The notes under the pieces: generated by a model | What the model was told of the DNA's origin: nothing | Database searches by the model: none | The model's input: the letters and a program-made list of their open reading frames with translations, nothing else | Translations under genes and position numbers: made by a program | NCBI GenBank assembly: GCA_046331545.1 | Contig: JAXLQR010000002.1 | Span: forward strand, 930,001-994,000 | Direction: 5' to 3' | Length of the DNA: 64,000 nt | Source: JADJVL01 sp046331545 | Lineage (GTDB): Bacteria > Acidobacteriota > Holophagae > Holophagales > Holophagaceae | In this document: positions 1 through 9,098 of the stretch, piece after piece | Layout: each line of letters opens with the position of its first letter | Position numbering within the stretch: the stretch's first letter is position 1

Positions 1-2381
1 TCGCCATCGCCAAGCTCATCCCGGCGACCACCACGAGCCCGAGCCGCTGGGTCAGTTACATCGTGACGGGCAATCCCACCGCCGCGGCCCCGGACGTCTG
101 GGTCCCCGGCCGGCCGTCCACCGACAACATCGGCACCCTGGTGGACAACGGCGACGGCACCTACAAGTACACCTTCCGCCGCGACATCACGCAGACGAAG
201 GCCCAGCTCGACGCCTACACCTACACGGGCAACAACGTGAAGGCCGACCTGGACGACGTGACCTACAACGCGAACCTCACCCACCGGGTGACCCTGTACG
301 TGGGCGGTAACGCCCGCAACACCGGCACCAACACCGCCGACGGCTCCAACAGCGGCGTGGTGGCCAAGCCGATCAACTTCCCGGCCAACGCGGTCTATGA
401 CTTCATCCCGGCCACCGGCGCGCCGGTGGGCTCGGCCAACGAGCAGCGGGAGATCACCCAGGTGAGCACCTGCTTCACCTGCCACGCCAAGTTCGAGTTC
501 CACGGCTCGGGCCGCCAGGACACGCGGTACTGCGTCGTGTGCCACAACGACCAGCGGAAATACGGCCGCGCCGCCGGCACCATCAGCAACGGCGTCGTCA
601 GCTCCAGCGGCAAGCTCCAGGGCCACGGCGAAGGCGACTTCCCGATGTTCGTCCACCGCATCCACATGGGCGAGGAGCTCAAGAACACGGGCTACTCCTA
701 CGGCGGCGTGGACTACAACGAGATCACCTATCCCCAGGACCACCGCAACTGCGTGAAGTGCCACACGGCCTCCACGGCGACGCCCCAGGGTGACAACTGG
801 TTCAAGAAGCCCAACCGCTTCGCCTGCGGCGGCTGCCACGACAACATCGTGTGGGAGACCGGCCAGAACCACGACGGCGGCGCGGCCTTCGACGACCAGC
901 AGTGCAAGCAGTGCCATGACGAAGCCGCGATCAAGACCTACCACATCCCCGTCCTGCCCCCGAACCCGAAGAACGCCTGGGCCGTGGGCGGCACCAACAA
1001 CAACACGAACGCCTCCTACGTGGCGGCCTTCACCAACAACCTGCCCGCCGGCGCCTCCAAGGTGACCTGGGACCTCAGCAGCTTCACCTTCGTGAGCGGC
1101 AAGCCCACCATCAAGTTCCGCTTCATCAAGGACGGCTCGCCGGTGGTCTTCAACACCTACCCGGCCAAGTCCGAGATGATGGACGGTTTCGTGGGCGGCC
1201 CCAGCGTCTACGTCGCCTTCACGGTGCCCTACGACGGGATCACCTACCCCGCCGACTGGAACGCCACCATCAGCACCTACCTGAAGAACATCTGGCGCGG
1301 CGACGGCAAGGACATGGCCGGCAACAACCTGGCGGCCAGCGCCAAGGCCACCATGACCGGCCCTGACGGCAGCGGCTACTACACGCTGACCTTCACCGAC
1401 GCCGTGATCCCCACCAACGCGGGCATGCTCACCGCGGGCATCGGCTACACCTACGGCCTCTCCACGACCCAACCCCTGACCCAGACCAACGTCCCGGGCT
1501 TCACGTACATCCCCCGCGTGGCCAACACGCCGGGCACCGGGCAGGGCGGCCTCTCCGTGCCGGCTCCCAACGTCTGGAAGATGGTCAGCGGCACCCTGCC
1601 CGCCGGCTTCGACACCACCCAGGCCACCACCCCGCGGCGCACCATCGTCACCACCGCGAAGTGCAATGACTGCCACGGCGCCCTGGGCGTCTTCACCGCC
1701 AAGACCTACCATGCCGGCCAGCGGAACGACGCCCAGACCTGCGAGTTCTGCCACAACGGCCAGCGCGTCAACAGCGGCTGGGGCGTGAACACCAAGGACT
1801 TCGTCCACGCCCTCCACGGCGCGGGCAAGCGCGTCAACAAGTTCTCCTGGGAGTCCGGCGCCGGCAACAAGTACTGGACCATCACCTATCCCAGCATCCT
1901 GAACAACTGCGAAGCCTGCCACGTGCCCGGCTCCTACAACTTCGAGATCGCCACCAACGCCGGCGAGCTTCCGAACCTGAACTGGACCACCGTGGCCACC
2001 GGCACCGTGCCCAACCCCGTGCCCGTGATCCTCACCGGCTCCGAGCCCGTCAGCGACGGCGGCACCACCTACTGGTCCCCCTTCGTGACGGCGGGCGCGG
2101 CCTACGGCAGCGGCTTCTCCTACAACGCCAACACCGGCGTCACCACGCCGGCCGCCAGCACCACGCTGGTGAGCTCGCCCTACGTCGCGGCCTGCTCCAA
2201 CTGCCACGACACCCCGATGGCCCTGAGCCACATGAAGGCCATGGGCGGCTCCTTCTACGTGTCCCGCGCCAGCGTGCAGAACGCCCAGACCGGCGCGCTC
2301 ATCAACAACGAGCAGTGCTTCCTGTGCCACTCGGCGGGGAAGGTCGCGGACACCTTCAAGGTGCACATGAACTTCAAGTAA
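1..2381 (+). CDS. OmcA/MtrC-family decaheme c-type cytochrome, 5'-truncated
   Basis: The reading frame is open from base 3, so the start codon, signal peptide and any lipobox lie before the window. The visible ~790 residues hold exactly ten CXXCH heme-binding motifs in two blocks of five, separated by a cysteine-free beta-rich stretch of about 240 residues. That split-pentaheme layout is the hallmark of the OmcA/MtrC outer-surface cytochromes used in extracellular electron transfer to metals. Ala/Thr/Gly/Asn-rich loops between hemes fit the beta-barrel domains of this family. Neighbouring cytochrome or porin genes would be upstream and are not visible. A strong inverted repeat follows the stop codon. 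The family call is firm; whether it acts on metal oxides or another acceptor is inference. Confidence 0.93.
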   Translation, partial: AIAKLIPATTTSPSRWVSYIVTGNPTAAAPDVWVPGRPSTDNIGTLVDNGDGTYKYTFRRDITQTKAQLDAYTYTGNNVKADLDDVTYNANLTHRVTLYVGGNARNTGTNTADGSNSGVVAKPINFPANAVYDFIPATGAPVGSANEQREITQVSTCFTCHAKFEFHGSGRQDTRYCVVCHNDQRKYGRAAGTISNGVVSSSGKLQGHGEGDFPMFVHRIHMGEELKNTGYSYGGVDYNEITYPQDHRNCVKCHTASTATPQGDNWFKKPNRFACGGCHDNIVWETGQNHDGGAAFDDQQCKQCHDEAAIKTYHIPVLPPNPKNAWAVGGTNNNTNASYVAAFTNNLPAGASKVTWDLSSFTFVSGKPTIKFRFIKDGSPVVFNTYPAKSEMMDGFVGGPSVYVAFTVPYDGITYPADWNATISTYLKNIWRGDGKDMAGNNLAASAKATMTGPDGSGYYTLTFTDAVIPTNAGMLTAGIGYTYGLSTTQPLTQTNVPGFTYIPRVANTPGTGQGGLSVPAPNVWKMVSGTLPAGFDTTQATTPRRTIVTTAKCNDCHGALGVFTAKTYHAGQRNDAQTCEFCHNGQRVNSGWGVNTKDFVHALHGAGKRVNKFSWESGAGNKYWTITYPSILNNCEACHVPGSYNFEIATNAGELPNLNWTTVATGTVPNPVPVILTGSEPVSDGGTTYWSPFVTAGAAYGSGFSYNANTGVTTPAASTTLVSSPYVAACSNCHDTPMALSHMKAMGGSFYVSRASVQNAQTGALINNEQCFLCHSAGKVADTFKVHMNFK

Positions 2382-2426
2382 CGGCCCCCTCCGCGTCCGG
2401 CAGCCCCGGACCGGAACCCTGAACCG

Positions 2427-2453
2427 GAAGCCCGGGCCCCGCGCCCGGGCTTC
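2427..2453 (+). terminator. Inverted repeat after the decaheme cytochrome gene
   Basis: Ten perfectly paired bases, 2427-2436 with 2444-2453, flank a 7-base loop, 45 bases after the cytochrome stop. The stem is GC-rich but no U-tract follows, so it may stabilise the 3' end rather than act as a classical intrinsic terminator. Confidence 0.5.
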
Positions 2454-2519
2454 CCGCGTCCGGGCTTCCTGTGATCCCCCTCGGCGGCGGCTCTTCTAAG
2501 CTGGAGGACGGAGGTAATC

Positions 2520-2987
2520 ATGCGGCTCTCCCTCGCCCCGTCCATCCTGTTCGCCCTCCTCGTCGCGGGCGGCCTTCCGGCCCCCGGCCGGCAGGCCCGG
2601 CCGGGCGAGGCCAGGCCCACGGCTCCCGCCCCGAAGGGAGGCGCGAAGCCCGCCCCCGTGAAGGCCCCAACGGATTCCCCGAAGACCGACCTGAAGCCCG
2701 AGGTGGCCGCCCAGGCCAACGTTCGCAGCCAGATGCTCAAGCAGCGCAAGAAGATCGAACCGAAGTACAAGGGACCGAAGACCGACCTCAACGGCGCCCC
2801 CAGGGAGGCGCTGATGAAGCTGCCCGACGTCACCGCGGCCCTGGCCGACAAGATCATCGCGGGCCGGCCCTACCTCACGAAGGCCCACCTCATCACCCAC
2901 GACGTGATCCCCTACGCCGTCTACGACAAGATCAAGGACCGCGTCGTCGCCGTCCAGGCCAAGACCGCGGCCCCGCGCAAGCAGTAG
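2520..2987 (+). CDS. Secreted helix-hairpin-helix protein (ComEA-like fold)
   Basis: A 155-residue protein with an N-terminal signal-like segment (residues 1-23) and a Pro/Ala/Lys-rich spacer. The C-terminal part (about 85-145) reads as a helix-hairpin-helix unit of the ComEA/T2SK type: KTDLNGAPREALMKLP, then VTAALADKIIAGRPY and a second turn ending VYDKIKDRVV. Such modules bind DNA non-specifically in the periplasm (DNA uptake) or serve as protein-binding modules. A GGAGG ribosome site lies about 7 bases before the ATG. It stands alone between the cytochrome and a peptidase gene. The HhH fold is fairly clear; a role in competence is only suggested by the pilus genes elsewhere in the window. 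Confidence 0.72.
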   Translation: MRLSLAPSILFALLVAGGLPAPGRQARPGEARPTAPAPKGGAKPAPVKAPTDSPKTDLKPEVAAQANVRSQMLKQRKKIEPKYKGPKTDLNGAPREALMKLPDVTAALADKIIAGRPYLTKAHLITHDVIPYAVYDKIKDRVVAVQAKTAAPRKQ

Positions 2988-3027
2988 CCGCGTCGGGCCT
3001 GACGCCGGTCCTTCCGCAGGAGGTCCC

Positions 3028-4371
3028 ATGCGAACCCCCGCCCTGCTCCTCCCCGCCGCGCTCCTCGCGGCCCCCCTGGCCGCCCAGGTCGTCCGCAGCC
3101 CCCGGGTGGACGCCCTGGCGGCGTCGGTGGACGCGGCGCGCCTGAAGGCCACCGTGGCGCGCCTCGCGGCCTTCGGCACCCGCCACACCCTCTCGGACAC
3201 CGCCTCGGAGACCCGGGGCATCGGCGCGGCCCGGCGCTGGCTCGCGGGCGAGTTCGCCGCCCTGGGGAAGCTCCCCGGCTCCCGCCTCCAGCCCTTCGAG
3301 GACCGCTTCACCGCGGAGCCCGGCGCCCGCGTGCCGAAGGCCGTCGAGCTGGTGAACGTCGGCGCGGCGCTGCCGGGCACGGATCCCGCCCGGTCGAAGG
3401 AGGCCCTGGTGCTCACGGGCCACTACGACAGCCGGGCCAGCGACGTGCTGGACGCGACCTCGGACGCCCCCGGCGCCGTGGACGACGGCAGCGGCACGGC
3501 CCTGGCGCTGGAGCTGGCGCGGGTGATGGCGGCGGAGAAGCCCGCGGTGACGGTCTACTTCGTGGCGGTGGCGGGGGAGGAGCAGGGCCTCGTGGGCTCC
3601 GCCCACCTGGCGAAGCGCCTGAAGGCCGAGGGCGTGGCCGTCCTCGCCATGGTGAGCGTGGACATCGCCGGCAACACCGAGGGCCAGGACGGCGTGAAGG
3701 ACAACGTCACCGCGCGGCTCTTCAGCGAAGGCGTGCCCACGGGGGAGACCGAGGCCCAGCGGCGCCTCCGGGAGGCCGTGGGGGGCGAGAACGACGCCCC
3801 CGCCCGGGAGTGGGCCCGCTACGTGAAGCGGGTGGGCGAGCGCTACGTGGAGAACCTGGACCTCTGGCTCATGCTCCGCCGGGACCGCCTCGCCCGGGGC
3901 TCGGACCACACCGCCTTCAGCCGGGAAGGCTTCCCCGCCATCCGCCTCAGCGAGACCCACGAGCACTACGACCGCCAGCACCAGGACGTGCGCGCCGTGG
4001 AGGGCCGCGCCTACGGCGACGACGTGGCCCACTTCGACGCCGCCTACACCGCCAAGCTGGGCCGGGCCCTGGCGGCGGCCTACGGCCACCTGTCCCACGC
4101 CCCGGCCCCGCCGCGGGACGTGGTGCTGGGCGGCGCCGTCAGCCCCGACACGAGGCTGCGGTGGACCCTGCCGGCCGATCCTTCCATCGCCGGCCTCGTG
4201 CTCTACCGCCGCCGCGCCGACGCCCTCCACTGGCAGCGCGTGCTGCGCGTCCCCAGGGGCGACCGCCTGGTGCTGAAGGACGTGGTGCCCGACAACGAGG
4301 TCTTCGCCCTGGCGACGGTGGACGCCGAGGGCAACGAGAGCCTGCCGGCCTACCCGTCGAAGCTCGAGTAG
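3028..4371 (+). CDS. Secreted M28-family zinc aminopeptidase
   Basis: A 447-residue protein with a clean signal peptide ending ALAAPLAAQ (residues 1-20). The M28 co-catalytic zinc motifs are in order: H132 in GHYDSR, D152/D153 in VDDGSG, the Glu pair 184-185 in GEEQGLVGS, D212 in VSVDIAGN, and a late His in RGSDHTAF. A C-terminal region of about 90 residues looks like a fibronectin/immunoglobulin-type beta domain often attached to these exported peptidases. An AGGAGG site precedes the ATG. It is probably a periplasmic or extracellular aminopeptidase feeding amino acids to the cell; the exact specificity cannot be read. Confidence 0.88.
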   Translation: MRTPALLLPAALLAAPLAAQVVRSPRVDALAASVDAARLKATVARLAAFGTRHTLSDTASETRGIGAARRWLAGEFAALGKLPGSRLQPFEDRFTAEPGARVPKAVELVNVGAALPGTDPARSKEALVLTGHYDSRASDVLDATSDAPGAVDDGSGTALALELARVMAAEKPAVTVYFVAVAGEEQGLVGSAHLAKRLKAEGVAVLAMVSVDIAGNTEGQDGVKDNVTARLFSEGVPTGETEAQRRLREAVGGENDAPAREWARYVKRVGERYVENLDLWLMLRRDRLARGSDHTAFSREGFPAIRLSETHEHYDRQHQDVRAVEGRAYGDDVAHFDAAYTAKLGRALAAAYGHLSHAPAPPRDVVLGGAVSPDTRLRWTLPADPSIAGLVLYRRRADALHWQRVLRVPRGDRLVLKDVVPDNEVFALATVDAEGNESLPAYPSKLE

Positions 4372-4380
4372 GCCCCGGGC

Positions 4381-4794
4381 CTACTTCGTGCGCACGCCCA
4401 TCAGGATGTAGGCGGGCTCGGCCTTGGCGCCGGCCCTGGAGATGGGCACCACCACCTTCGGCGCGAACATCTCGCCGCTGATCTGGACCTGGAGGGAGGT
4501 GGCTTCGGCGGGCATGAGGGACGTGGTGTCGAAGCTGTCCATCATCTGGGGCGTGCTGGCGCGGATCTCGTAGGCGCCGCCGATCTCCTTGGAGAAGGCG
4601 TCCACGCTCTTGAAACCCGCGCCCACGGCCTTGATGCGCAGGCGGATCGTGTGCGCGTCCACCCGCTCCGCCAGGACCACGGCGCCGATGCCGGGCTGGG
4701 CCTTCAGCCTGGCCTCGAGCTGGGCGACGGCGTCGGTCCAGGGGTCGGCCTGGAGGACGAGCAGGGCGGGGGCGGCGAGCAGGACGGGCAGCAT
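4381..4794 (-). CDS. Small exported protein of unknown function
   Basis: A 137-residue protein beginning with a signal-like hydrophobic stretch (MLPVLLAAPALLVLQA). The rest is a single soluble alpha/beta-looking domain with no motif I recognise. A GGAGGAACC ribosome site precedes the ATG. It converges on the M28 peptidase gene with about 10 bases between stops, and the alpha/beta hydrolase gene lies upstream on the same strand, 49 bases away, so the two could be co-transcribed. I cannot assign a role. Confidence 0.65.
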   Translation of the reverse strand: MLPVLLAAPALLVLQADPWTDAVAQLEARLKAQPGIGAVVLAERVDAHTIRLRIKAVGAGFKSVDAFSKEIGGAYEIRASTPQMMDSFDTTSLMPAEATSLQVQISGEMFAPKVVVPISRAGAKAEPAYILMGVRTK

Positions 4795-4843
4795 GGTTCC
4801 TCCGGGTTCTGCACCAGCATGGCGCAGGTCGGGCGCAGGTTCC

Positions 4844-5800
4844 TCATTTCAGCGTCTTCAGCCAGTCCCGCAGCGGGGCCAGGTCCGCCATGGGCGTGTC
4901 GTCGCCATAGGCCGAGGCCGCGTTGGCGCCGTTCAGCCCCGCGCGGGGCCGGGGCTCCCGCTTGAGGAGGTGGTTGGCGGCGGGGAGTTCCAGCACGGGG
5001 ACGCGGAAGCCCGCCGGGAGGGCCTCGGGCTTCCAGGTCTGGACGTCCTTCTCCCCCCAGGTGATCGCGCAGGGCACTCCGGCGCGCTGGGCCAGGGCCA
5101 GGGGGTCCAGGTCCAGCGTGGCCCTCACGAAGCCCAGGGATTCCCGGGCCATCAGGGACCGCGCCAGGCGCTCGAGGGCCGGGTAGACGTCCTTCCCCGC
5201 GGCCGGCGTGGGCTGGCCCGCGCGGATGGCCGCGAAGACGGACTCCATGTAGTCCAGGTTGGCCTTGGCCGTGTCCACGGGGAGTTGGAGGGCGAGCTGG
5301 GCCTGGATGGTCTTCGCCATGCTCCGGGCGGGCGGTTCCAGCAGGAGCAGGGCGTCGGCCTGGTCCCAGCAGAGCAGGGAGAGCAGGGCGCCCTCGCTGT
5401 GGCCGACGAGGAGGAGCTTCCTCCCCTTCGCCTCGGGCAGGGCCCGGGCCGCGGCGAGGGCCGCCCGGATGTCGCCCGCCTGGGCGTCCAGGGAGATGTC
5501 CAGGGTCGGGTCCTTCGACCCGATGAAGCGCTTGTCGTAGCGCAGGCTGCCGATCCCCTGCCCCGCCAGCCACCGCGCGAGGTCCCGCCCGGCGTAGCTC
5601 GCCGGCATCAGGGGATTCGACCAGTTCCGGTCCGTGGGACCGCTGCCCGCCACCATCACGGCGAAGTAGGGGTGCCCCGAGGCCGCGCGCACGCTGGCCC
5701 TGAGGGGATGGCCGTTGAAGCCCGGGAAGGCGAGGTCCCGGTCCGGGGAGGCCTGGACGGGGGCCGGGGCCTGGATCGGGGGTGGGGTCTGCAAGGGCAT
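4844..5800 (-). CDS. Alpha/beta-hydrolase family protein
   Basis: A 318-residue protein with the serine-hydrolase nucleophile elbow GHSEG (Ser135), a Gly-rich oxyanion stretch (VMVAGSGPTDRNW, near residue 50), an acid in ITWGEKD and a catalytic-type His in PAANHLLKR. That order fits the alpha/beta-hydrolase fold of esterases and peptidase-like S9/S15 relatives. No signal peptide is evident, so it is probably cytoplasmic, although the first 20 residues are Pro-rich. The GGAGG before the ATG supports this start. It diverges from the metalloprotease-like gene at 5902. The substrate is unknown. Confidence 0.82.
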   Translation of the reverse strand: MPLQTPPPIQAPAPVQASPDRDLAFPGFNGHPLRASVRAASGHPYFAVMVAGSGPTDRNWSNPLMPASYAGRDLARWLAGQGIGSLRYDKRFIGSKDPTLDISLDAQAGDIRAALAAARALPEAKGRKLLLVGHSEGALLSLLCWDQADALLLLEPPARSMAKTIQAQLALQLPVDTAKANLDYMESVFAAIRAGQPTPAAGKDVYPALERLARSLMARESLGFVRATLDLDPLALAQRAGVPCAITWGEKDVQTWKPEALPAGFRVPVLELPAANHLLKREPRPRAGLNGANAASAYGDDTPMADLAPLRDWLKTLK

Positions 5801-5901
5801 GGGGCCTCCGCTTCCAGGATGCGCCGAAGCGCCCGGACGGCGCAGCCCCTCGCCACGTCCCCCCGGCCTGGAGGATCCTGGGAGGCGGAGGCGCCACCGC
5901 C

Positions 5902-7650
5902 ATGCCTGTTCCGTTGCCCCTCATCCTCCGGTGGTGCGCCGGGCTGGTCCTCGGCGCCGCCCTGATGGCCGGGGACCGCCCGGCCTGGACGGAGGTCCGG
6001 AGTCCCCATTTCGTCGCCTACACCGACGCCCGCGCCCCCGAGGCCCAGGGGGCCCTGAAGGAGTTCGAGGAGATCCGCGCCGCGTTCCTGGCGGCCTTCC
6101 CGGCGGTGCAGGTGGACCCCAGGGACCCGGTGGTGGTCTTCGTGCACCGGGACCAGGCCTCCATGAAGGAGCTGCTCCCGGAGGAATTCGAGGGCCCGAA
6201 CCCGAAGCGGCCCAGCGGCTACTTCCTCGGCCGAGGAGACCGCAACTACGCCCTCCTGCGGCTGGACGCCCGCTACCAGAGCGATCAGCCCTACCACGTG
6301 GTCTACCACGAGTTCACCCACGGCATCCTGCACCGCAACTTCCGGAACATCCCCGTGTGGCTGGACGAGGGTCTCGCCGAGTTCTACGGGGAGACGCGCA
6401 TCCAGTCGGACAAGGTGCTGATCGGGAGCCCCTCCAAGGGAAGCCTGGAGATCCTGCGCGGGGGCGGCCTCCTGCCCCTGGAGCGCCTGCTCCAGGTGAC
6501 CCAGCGTTCCCCGGAGTACCGCGAGGGCGACAAGACCGGGATGTTCTACGCGGAGGCCTGGGCCCTCACCCACTACCTGCTGATGGAGGAGGCCCCGGTG
6601 AAGGCGGGCCTCTTCACCCGCTACCTCGAGGCCCAGTCGGAGGAACCGGACCCGGTGGCCGCGGCCCGGCGGGCCTGGGGCAACCTGGAGGCCTTCCAGG
6701 CCGCCTTCTTCGCCTACCTGCGGCAGCCGAGGTTCCGGTACTGGAACCTGCCCCTCGCGCTGCAGCTCCCGGCCGCGTCCTTCCCGGTCCGTCCGCTCGG
6801 GGAGGCCGAAGGGCTGGTGGTCCGCGCGGAATTCCTGAGGGACAGGGCGCGCCTGGAGGCATCCGAGGCCAGGCTCCGGGAAGCCCTCGCCCTCGATCCG
6901 AAGCTGCCAGCCGCCCACGTGGCCCTGGCGATGGTCTGTCTCGACCGGGGGGACCGGGGCGGGACCCGGACCGCCCTGGAAGCCGCGGAGAGCCTGGGCA
7001 GCCAGGACCCCCGCACCCCCCTTGTGCTGGCGCGCCTGGACCTGGAGGACGCGGCGCAGAGCCCTGGGGCGCGGGCCCGGCTGGCGGCCAGGCTGGAGCG
7101 GGCGGTGGCCCTCGGTCCCCGGGACGCGGAGGCCCGCTTCCTGCGCGCCCGCTTCCTGGCCTCCGAGCCCGGCCGCGCCGCGGAGGCCGTGGCCGCGGGG
7201 AAGCAGGCCCTGGAGCTGGACCCCGACAACCTGGTCCTGTGGATCAACTTCGGCTACCTCTGCCTGGGCCTGGACCAGGAGGTAGAGGCCCGGGCGGTGG
7301 CGGCGCGGCTGAAGTCCCTCGACGCGCCCGCGGCGCTGCAGGCCAGGTTCGGGGAGGCCTTGGACCGCCACGCGGAGCGGGTCTCGGCCCGCGCCGATGC
7401 GGCTCCCGGGGCGCGGGAGACCCCGGGGGGCCCGGCGATTCCTCCGTCTTCGAAGCCTCCCATGCGCTTCAGCCTGCCCAGCACCCTGATGGAGCTCGGG
7501 CGGGAGGTTCAGGCCCTTTCCCTCGCCGGCCGCGAGGGAGAGGCGATCGCCAAGGTCGAGGCGGCCCTGGCGAAGACGAAGGTCGACGTGGAGCGAAGGT
7601 CCCTGAAGGACCTCCTGGCGAAGCTCAGGGCCCGGGCGGCGAAGTCCTGA
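5902..7650 (+). CDS. Gluzincin-like metalloprotease with C-terminal TPR repeats
   Basis: A 582-residue protein from the ATG at 5902. An earlier in-frame ATG at 5782 would overlap the divergent hydrolase gene and lacks a ribosome site, whereas GGGAGGCGGAGG sits just before 5902. It has an N-terminal hydrophobic/signal segment, then HEFTH at 136-140 and DEGLAEFYG about 15 residues later. This HExxH plus downstream Glu arrangement is the gluzincin active site, like the DUF1570/peptidase MA-like group. From about residue 310 onward, Ala/Leu-rich repeats with the spacing of TPR helices follow. It probably works in the envelope, with the TPRs binding a partner. The substrate cannot be told. Confidence 0.8.
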   Translation: MPVPLPLILRWCAGLVLGAALMAGDRPAWTEVRSPHFVAYTDARAPEAQGALKEFEEIRAAFLAAFPAVQVDPRDPVVVFVHRDQASMKELLPEEFEGPNPKRPSGYFLGRGDRNYALLRLDARYQSDQPYHVVYHEFTHGILHRNFRNIPVWLDEGLAEFYGETRIQSDKVLIGSPSKGSLEILRGGGLLPLERLLQVTQRSPEYREGDKTGMFYAEAWALTHYLLMEEAPVKAGLFTRYLEAQSEEPDPVAAARRAWGNLEAFQAAFFAYLRQPRFRYWNLPLALQLPAASFPVRPLGEAEGLVVRAEFLRDRARLEASEARLREALALDPKLPAAHVALAMVCLDRGDRGGTRTALEAAESLGSQDPRTPLVLARLDLEDAAQSPGARARLAARLERAVALGPRDAEARFLRARFLASEPGRAAEAVAAGKQALELDPDNLVLWINFGYLCLGLDQEVEARAVAARLKSLDAPAALQARFGEALDRHAERVSARADAAPGARETPGGPAIPPSSKPPMRFSLPSTLMELGREVQALSLAGREGEAIAKVEAALAKTKVDVERRSLKDLLAKLRARAAKS

Positions 7651-7659
7651 GCAGCCCGT

Positions 7660-8256
7660 TCACCGGGCCACGAGCACCGGCGTCCCCATCGGACAGGCCG
7701 CCCACAGCTCCTCGATGGCCGCGTCCTCCAGGGCGACGCAGCCCCAGGTCCAGTCGCTGCCCGCGCCATGGCCATGGATGCCGACCGTGCCGCCGAGCGC
7801 GGTGTCCCAGGGCGGCCGGGCCCTGCGGCGGTGGGCGTCGAGGATGGCGTCGTGCTGGGCCTGGGTGATCAGCCTCTCCCGCAGTCCGCGCGCGGCGTCC
7901 TCGGGCCGGGGATAGCTCAGCCCCAGGAAGAGGTGGAACCTGGAGATCTCGTTCCGGGTGCAGATGTAGAGTTGGCCTTCGGGCGTGCGGTGGTCGCCCT
8001 CGCGCGCCTTGTCGAGGCCGGGATCCGCGCCGAGGCCGATGGGATAGGCCTGCACGAGCCTGCCCGAGGCCCACAGCTCGAGGCGGTGGGCCTCCTTGTA
8101 GACCTTCAGCTCGACCTGCCTCAACGGGAACGGCACCGAGGCGGAGGCGGCCAGGGTGCGCACGCGCACCTCGGCGGCCTTCAGCCGCGCGGCGGAAGGG
8201 TTGGCGGAGGCCGTCACGGCGGCGAGGAGGCAGGCGGCCGCAACGCGGACCCTCAC
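7660..8256 (-). CDS. L,D-transpeptidase (YkuD family), exported
   Basis: A 198-residue protein with a signal peptide of about 19 residues. The YkuD catalytic core is visible as GIHGHG (His161) and TWGCVAL (Cys173), with the usual upstream stretch TPEGQLYICTRNE. These enzymes make 3-3 peptidoglycan cross-links or attach proteins to the wall, acting in the periplasm; small single-domain forms like this are often ErfK/YafK-like. It starts with GTG at 8256, overlapping the stop of the upstream VOC gene as GTGA, so translation is probably coupled. Its stop converges on the metalloprotease gene with 9 bases between. Confidence 0.9.
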   Translation of the reverse strand: MRVRVAAACLLAAVTASANPSAARLKAAEVRVRTLAASASVPFPLRQVELKVYKEAHRLELWASGRLVQAYPIGLGADPGLDKAREGDHRTPEGQLYICTRNEISRFHLFLGLSYPRPEDAARGLRERLITQAQHDAILDAHRRRARPPWDTALGGTVGIHGHGAGSDWTWGCVALEDAAIEELWAACPMGTPVLVAR

Positions 8257-9032
8257 CGGTGGGCGGCGTCGGGCTGGTAGAGGTTGAACACGGCGCCGCC
8301 GGGCTCCTGGAGCACGGCGAAGCGGCCCACGTTGGGGATGTCCATGGGTCCGTTCAGCACGGAGCCGCCGAGCTCTTTGGCCTGGGCGGCCTTGGCGTCC
8401 ACGTCCTCCACCCAGTAGTAGGGCGACCAGTTGGAGGGGATCTGCTCGCCACCGGGCCAGTTGGGCGTGTACAGGCCGCCCAGGTGCTTGTCGCCCAGGG
8501 CGAACTCGTCGTAGACCATGCCGCCGCCCTCGCCGTGCTTGATCGTCCAGCCGAACAGCGCGGTGTAGAAGGCCTCCGCCGCGGCGAGGTCCTGGGTCAG
8601 GAGTTCGGTCCAGCAGTGGGCGCCGGGCACGTCGAAGACGCCCGCCCCCGGATGGGACAGGGCCTGCCAGACAGCGAAGACGGCGCCGCTGGGGTCCTGG
8701 AGGAAGGCCATGCGGCCCAGGCCGCCCGCCGGGAAGGGTCCCATCAGCACGGATCCGCCCAGGTCCTTCGCCTTCGCCACCGCCGCGTCTGCGTCCGCCA
8801 CCTGCACGTAGCAGTGGAAGGCCGGCGGCCCCTGCTCCGGCATGTGGGCCATGCCCCCCGCCACGTCCAGCCCGCCCAGCCTGAACATCGTCGCCGCGCC
8901 CTCCATGCCCGGCAGGTCGTTCCCCTCCCAGCCCAGCAGCGACGCGAAGAAGGCCTTCGACGCCGCGAGGTCCTTCGAGATGAGCGACGTCCAGCAGAAC
9001 GCGCCGACGGGGGCGAAGGTGGGCTCAGGCAT
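8253..9032 (-). CDS. Two-domain VOC (glyoxalase/bleomycin-resistance fold) protein
   Basis: A 259-residue protein from the ATG at 9032, which has CGGAG before it; an upstream TTG or ATG extension would add an unlikely Pro/Cys-rich tail. It holds two consecutive VOC modules, each starting FCWTSLISKDLAASKAFF or HCWTELLTQDLAAAEAFY and each ending DPSGAVF or EPGGAVF. The tandem layout matches the glyoxalase-like proteins often annotated as hydroxylase or 27-kDa antigen relatives. The metal ligands expected in true glyoxalases are not obvious, so the activity is open. It is the first gene of a two-gene unit with the L,D-transpeptidase. Confidence 0.85.
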   Translation of the reverse strand: MPEPTFAPVGAFCWTSLISKDLAASKAFFASLLGWEGNDLPGMEGAATMFRLGGLDVAGGMAHMPEQGPPAFHCYVQVADADAAVAKAKDLGGSVLMGPFPAGGLGRMAFLQDPSGAVFAVWQALSHPGAGVFDVPGAHCWTELLTQDLAAAEAFYTALFGWTIKHGEGGGMVYDEFALGDKHLGGLYTPNWPGGEQIPSNWSPYYWVEDVDAKAAQAKELGGSVLNGPMDIPNVGRFAVLQEPGGAVFNLYQPDAAHR

Positions 9033-9060
9033 GGCGCGCTCCGGGGAGGGCGGACAGGCT

Positions 9061-9075
9061 AACGCCGGAGGCGTT
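9061..9075 (-). terminator. Short hairpin after the plsX-fabD operon
   Basis: Six paired bases (9061-9066 with 9070-9075) and a 3-base loop lie 24 bases past the last small membrane-protein gene. There is no U-tract. This is a weak candidate for the operon end. Confidence 0.3.
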
Positions 9076-9098
9076 CCAAGTTCAATCACTGTCGGGAT

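Noticed and set aside
2496..3416. Long minus-strand frame over the HhH and peptidase genes
   Set aside because: Arg/Gly/Ala-rich shadow of two well-supported plus-strand genes.
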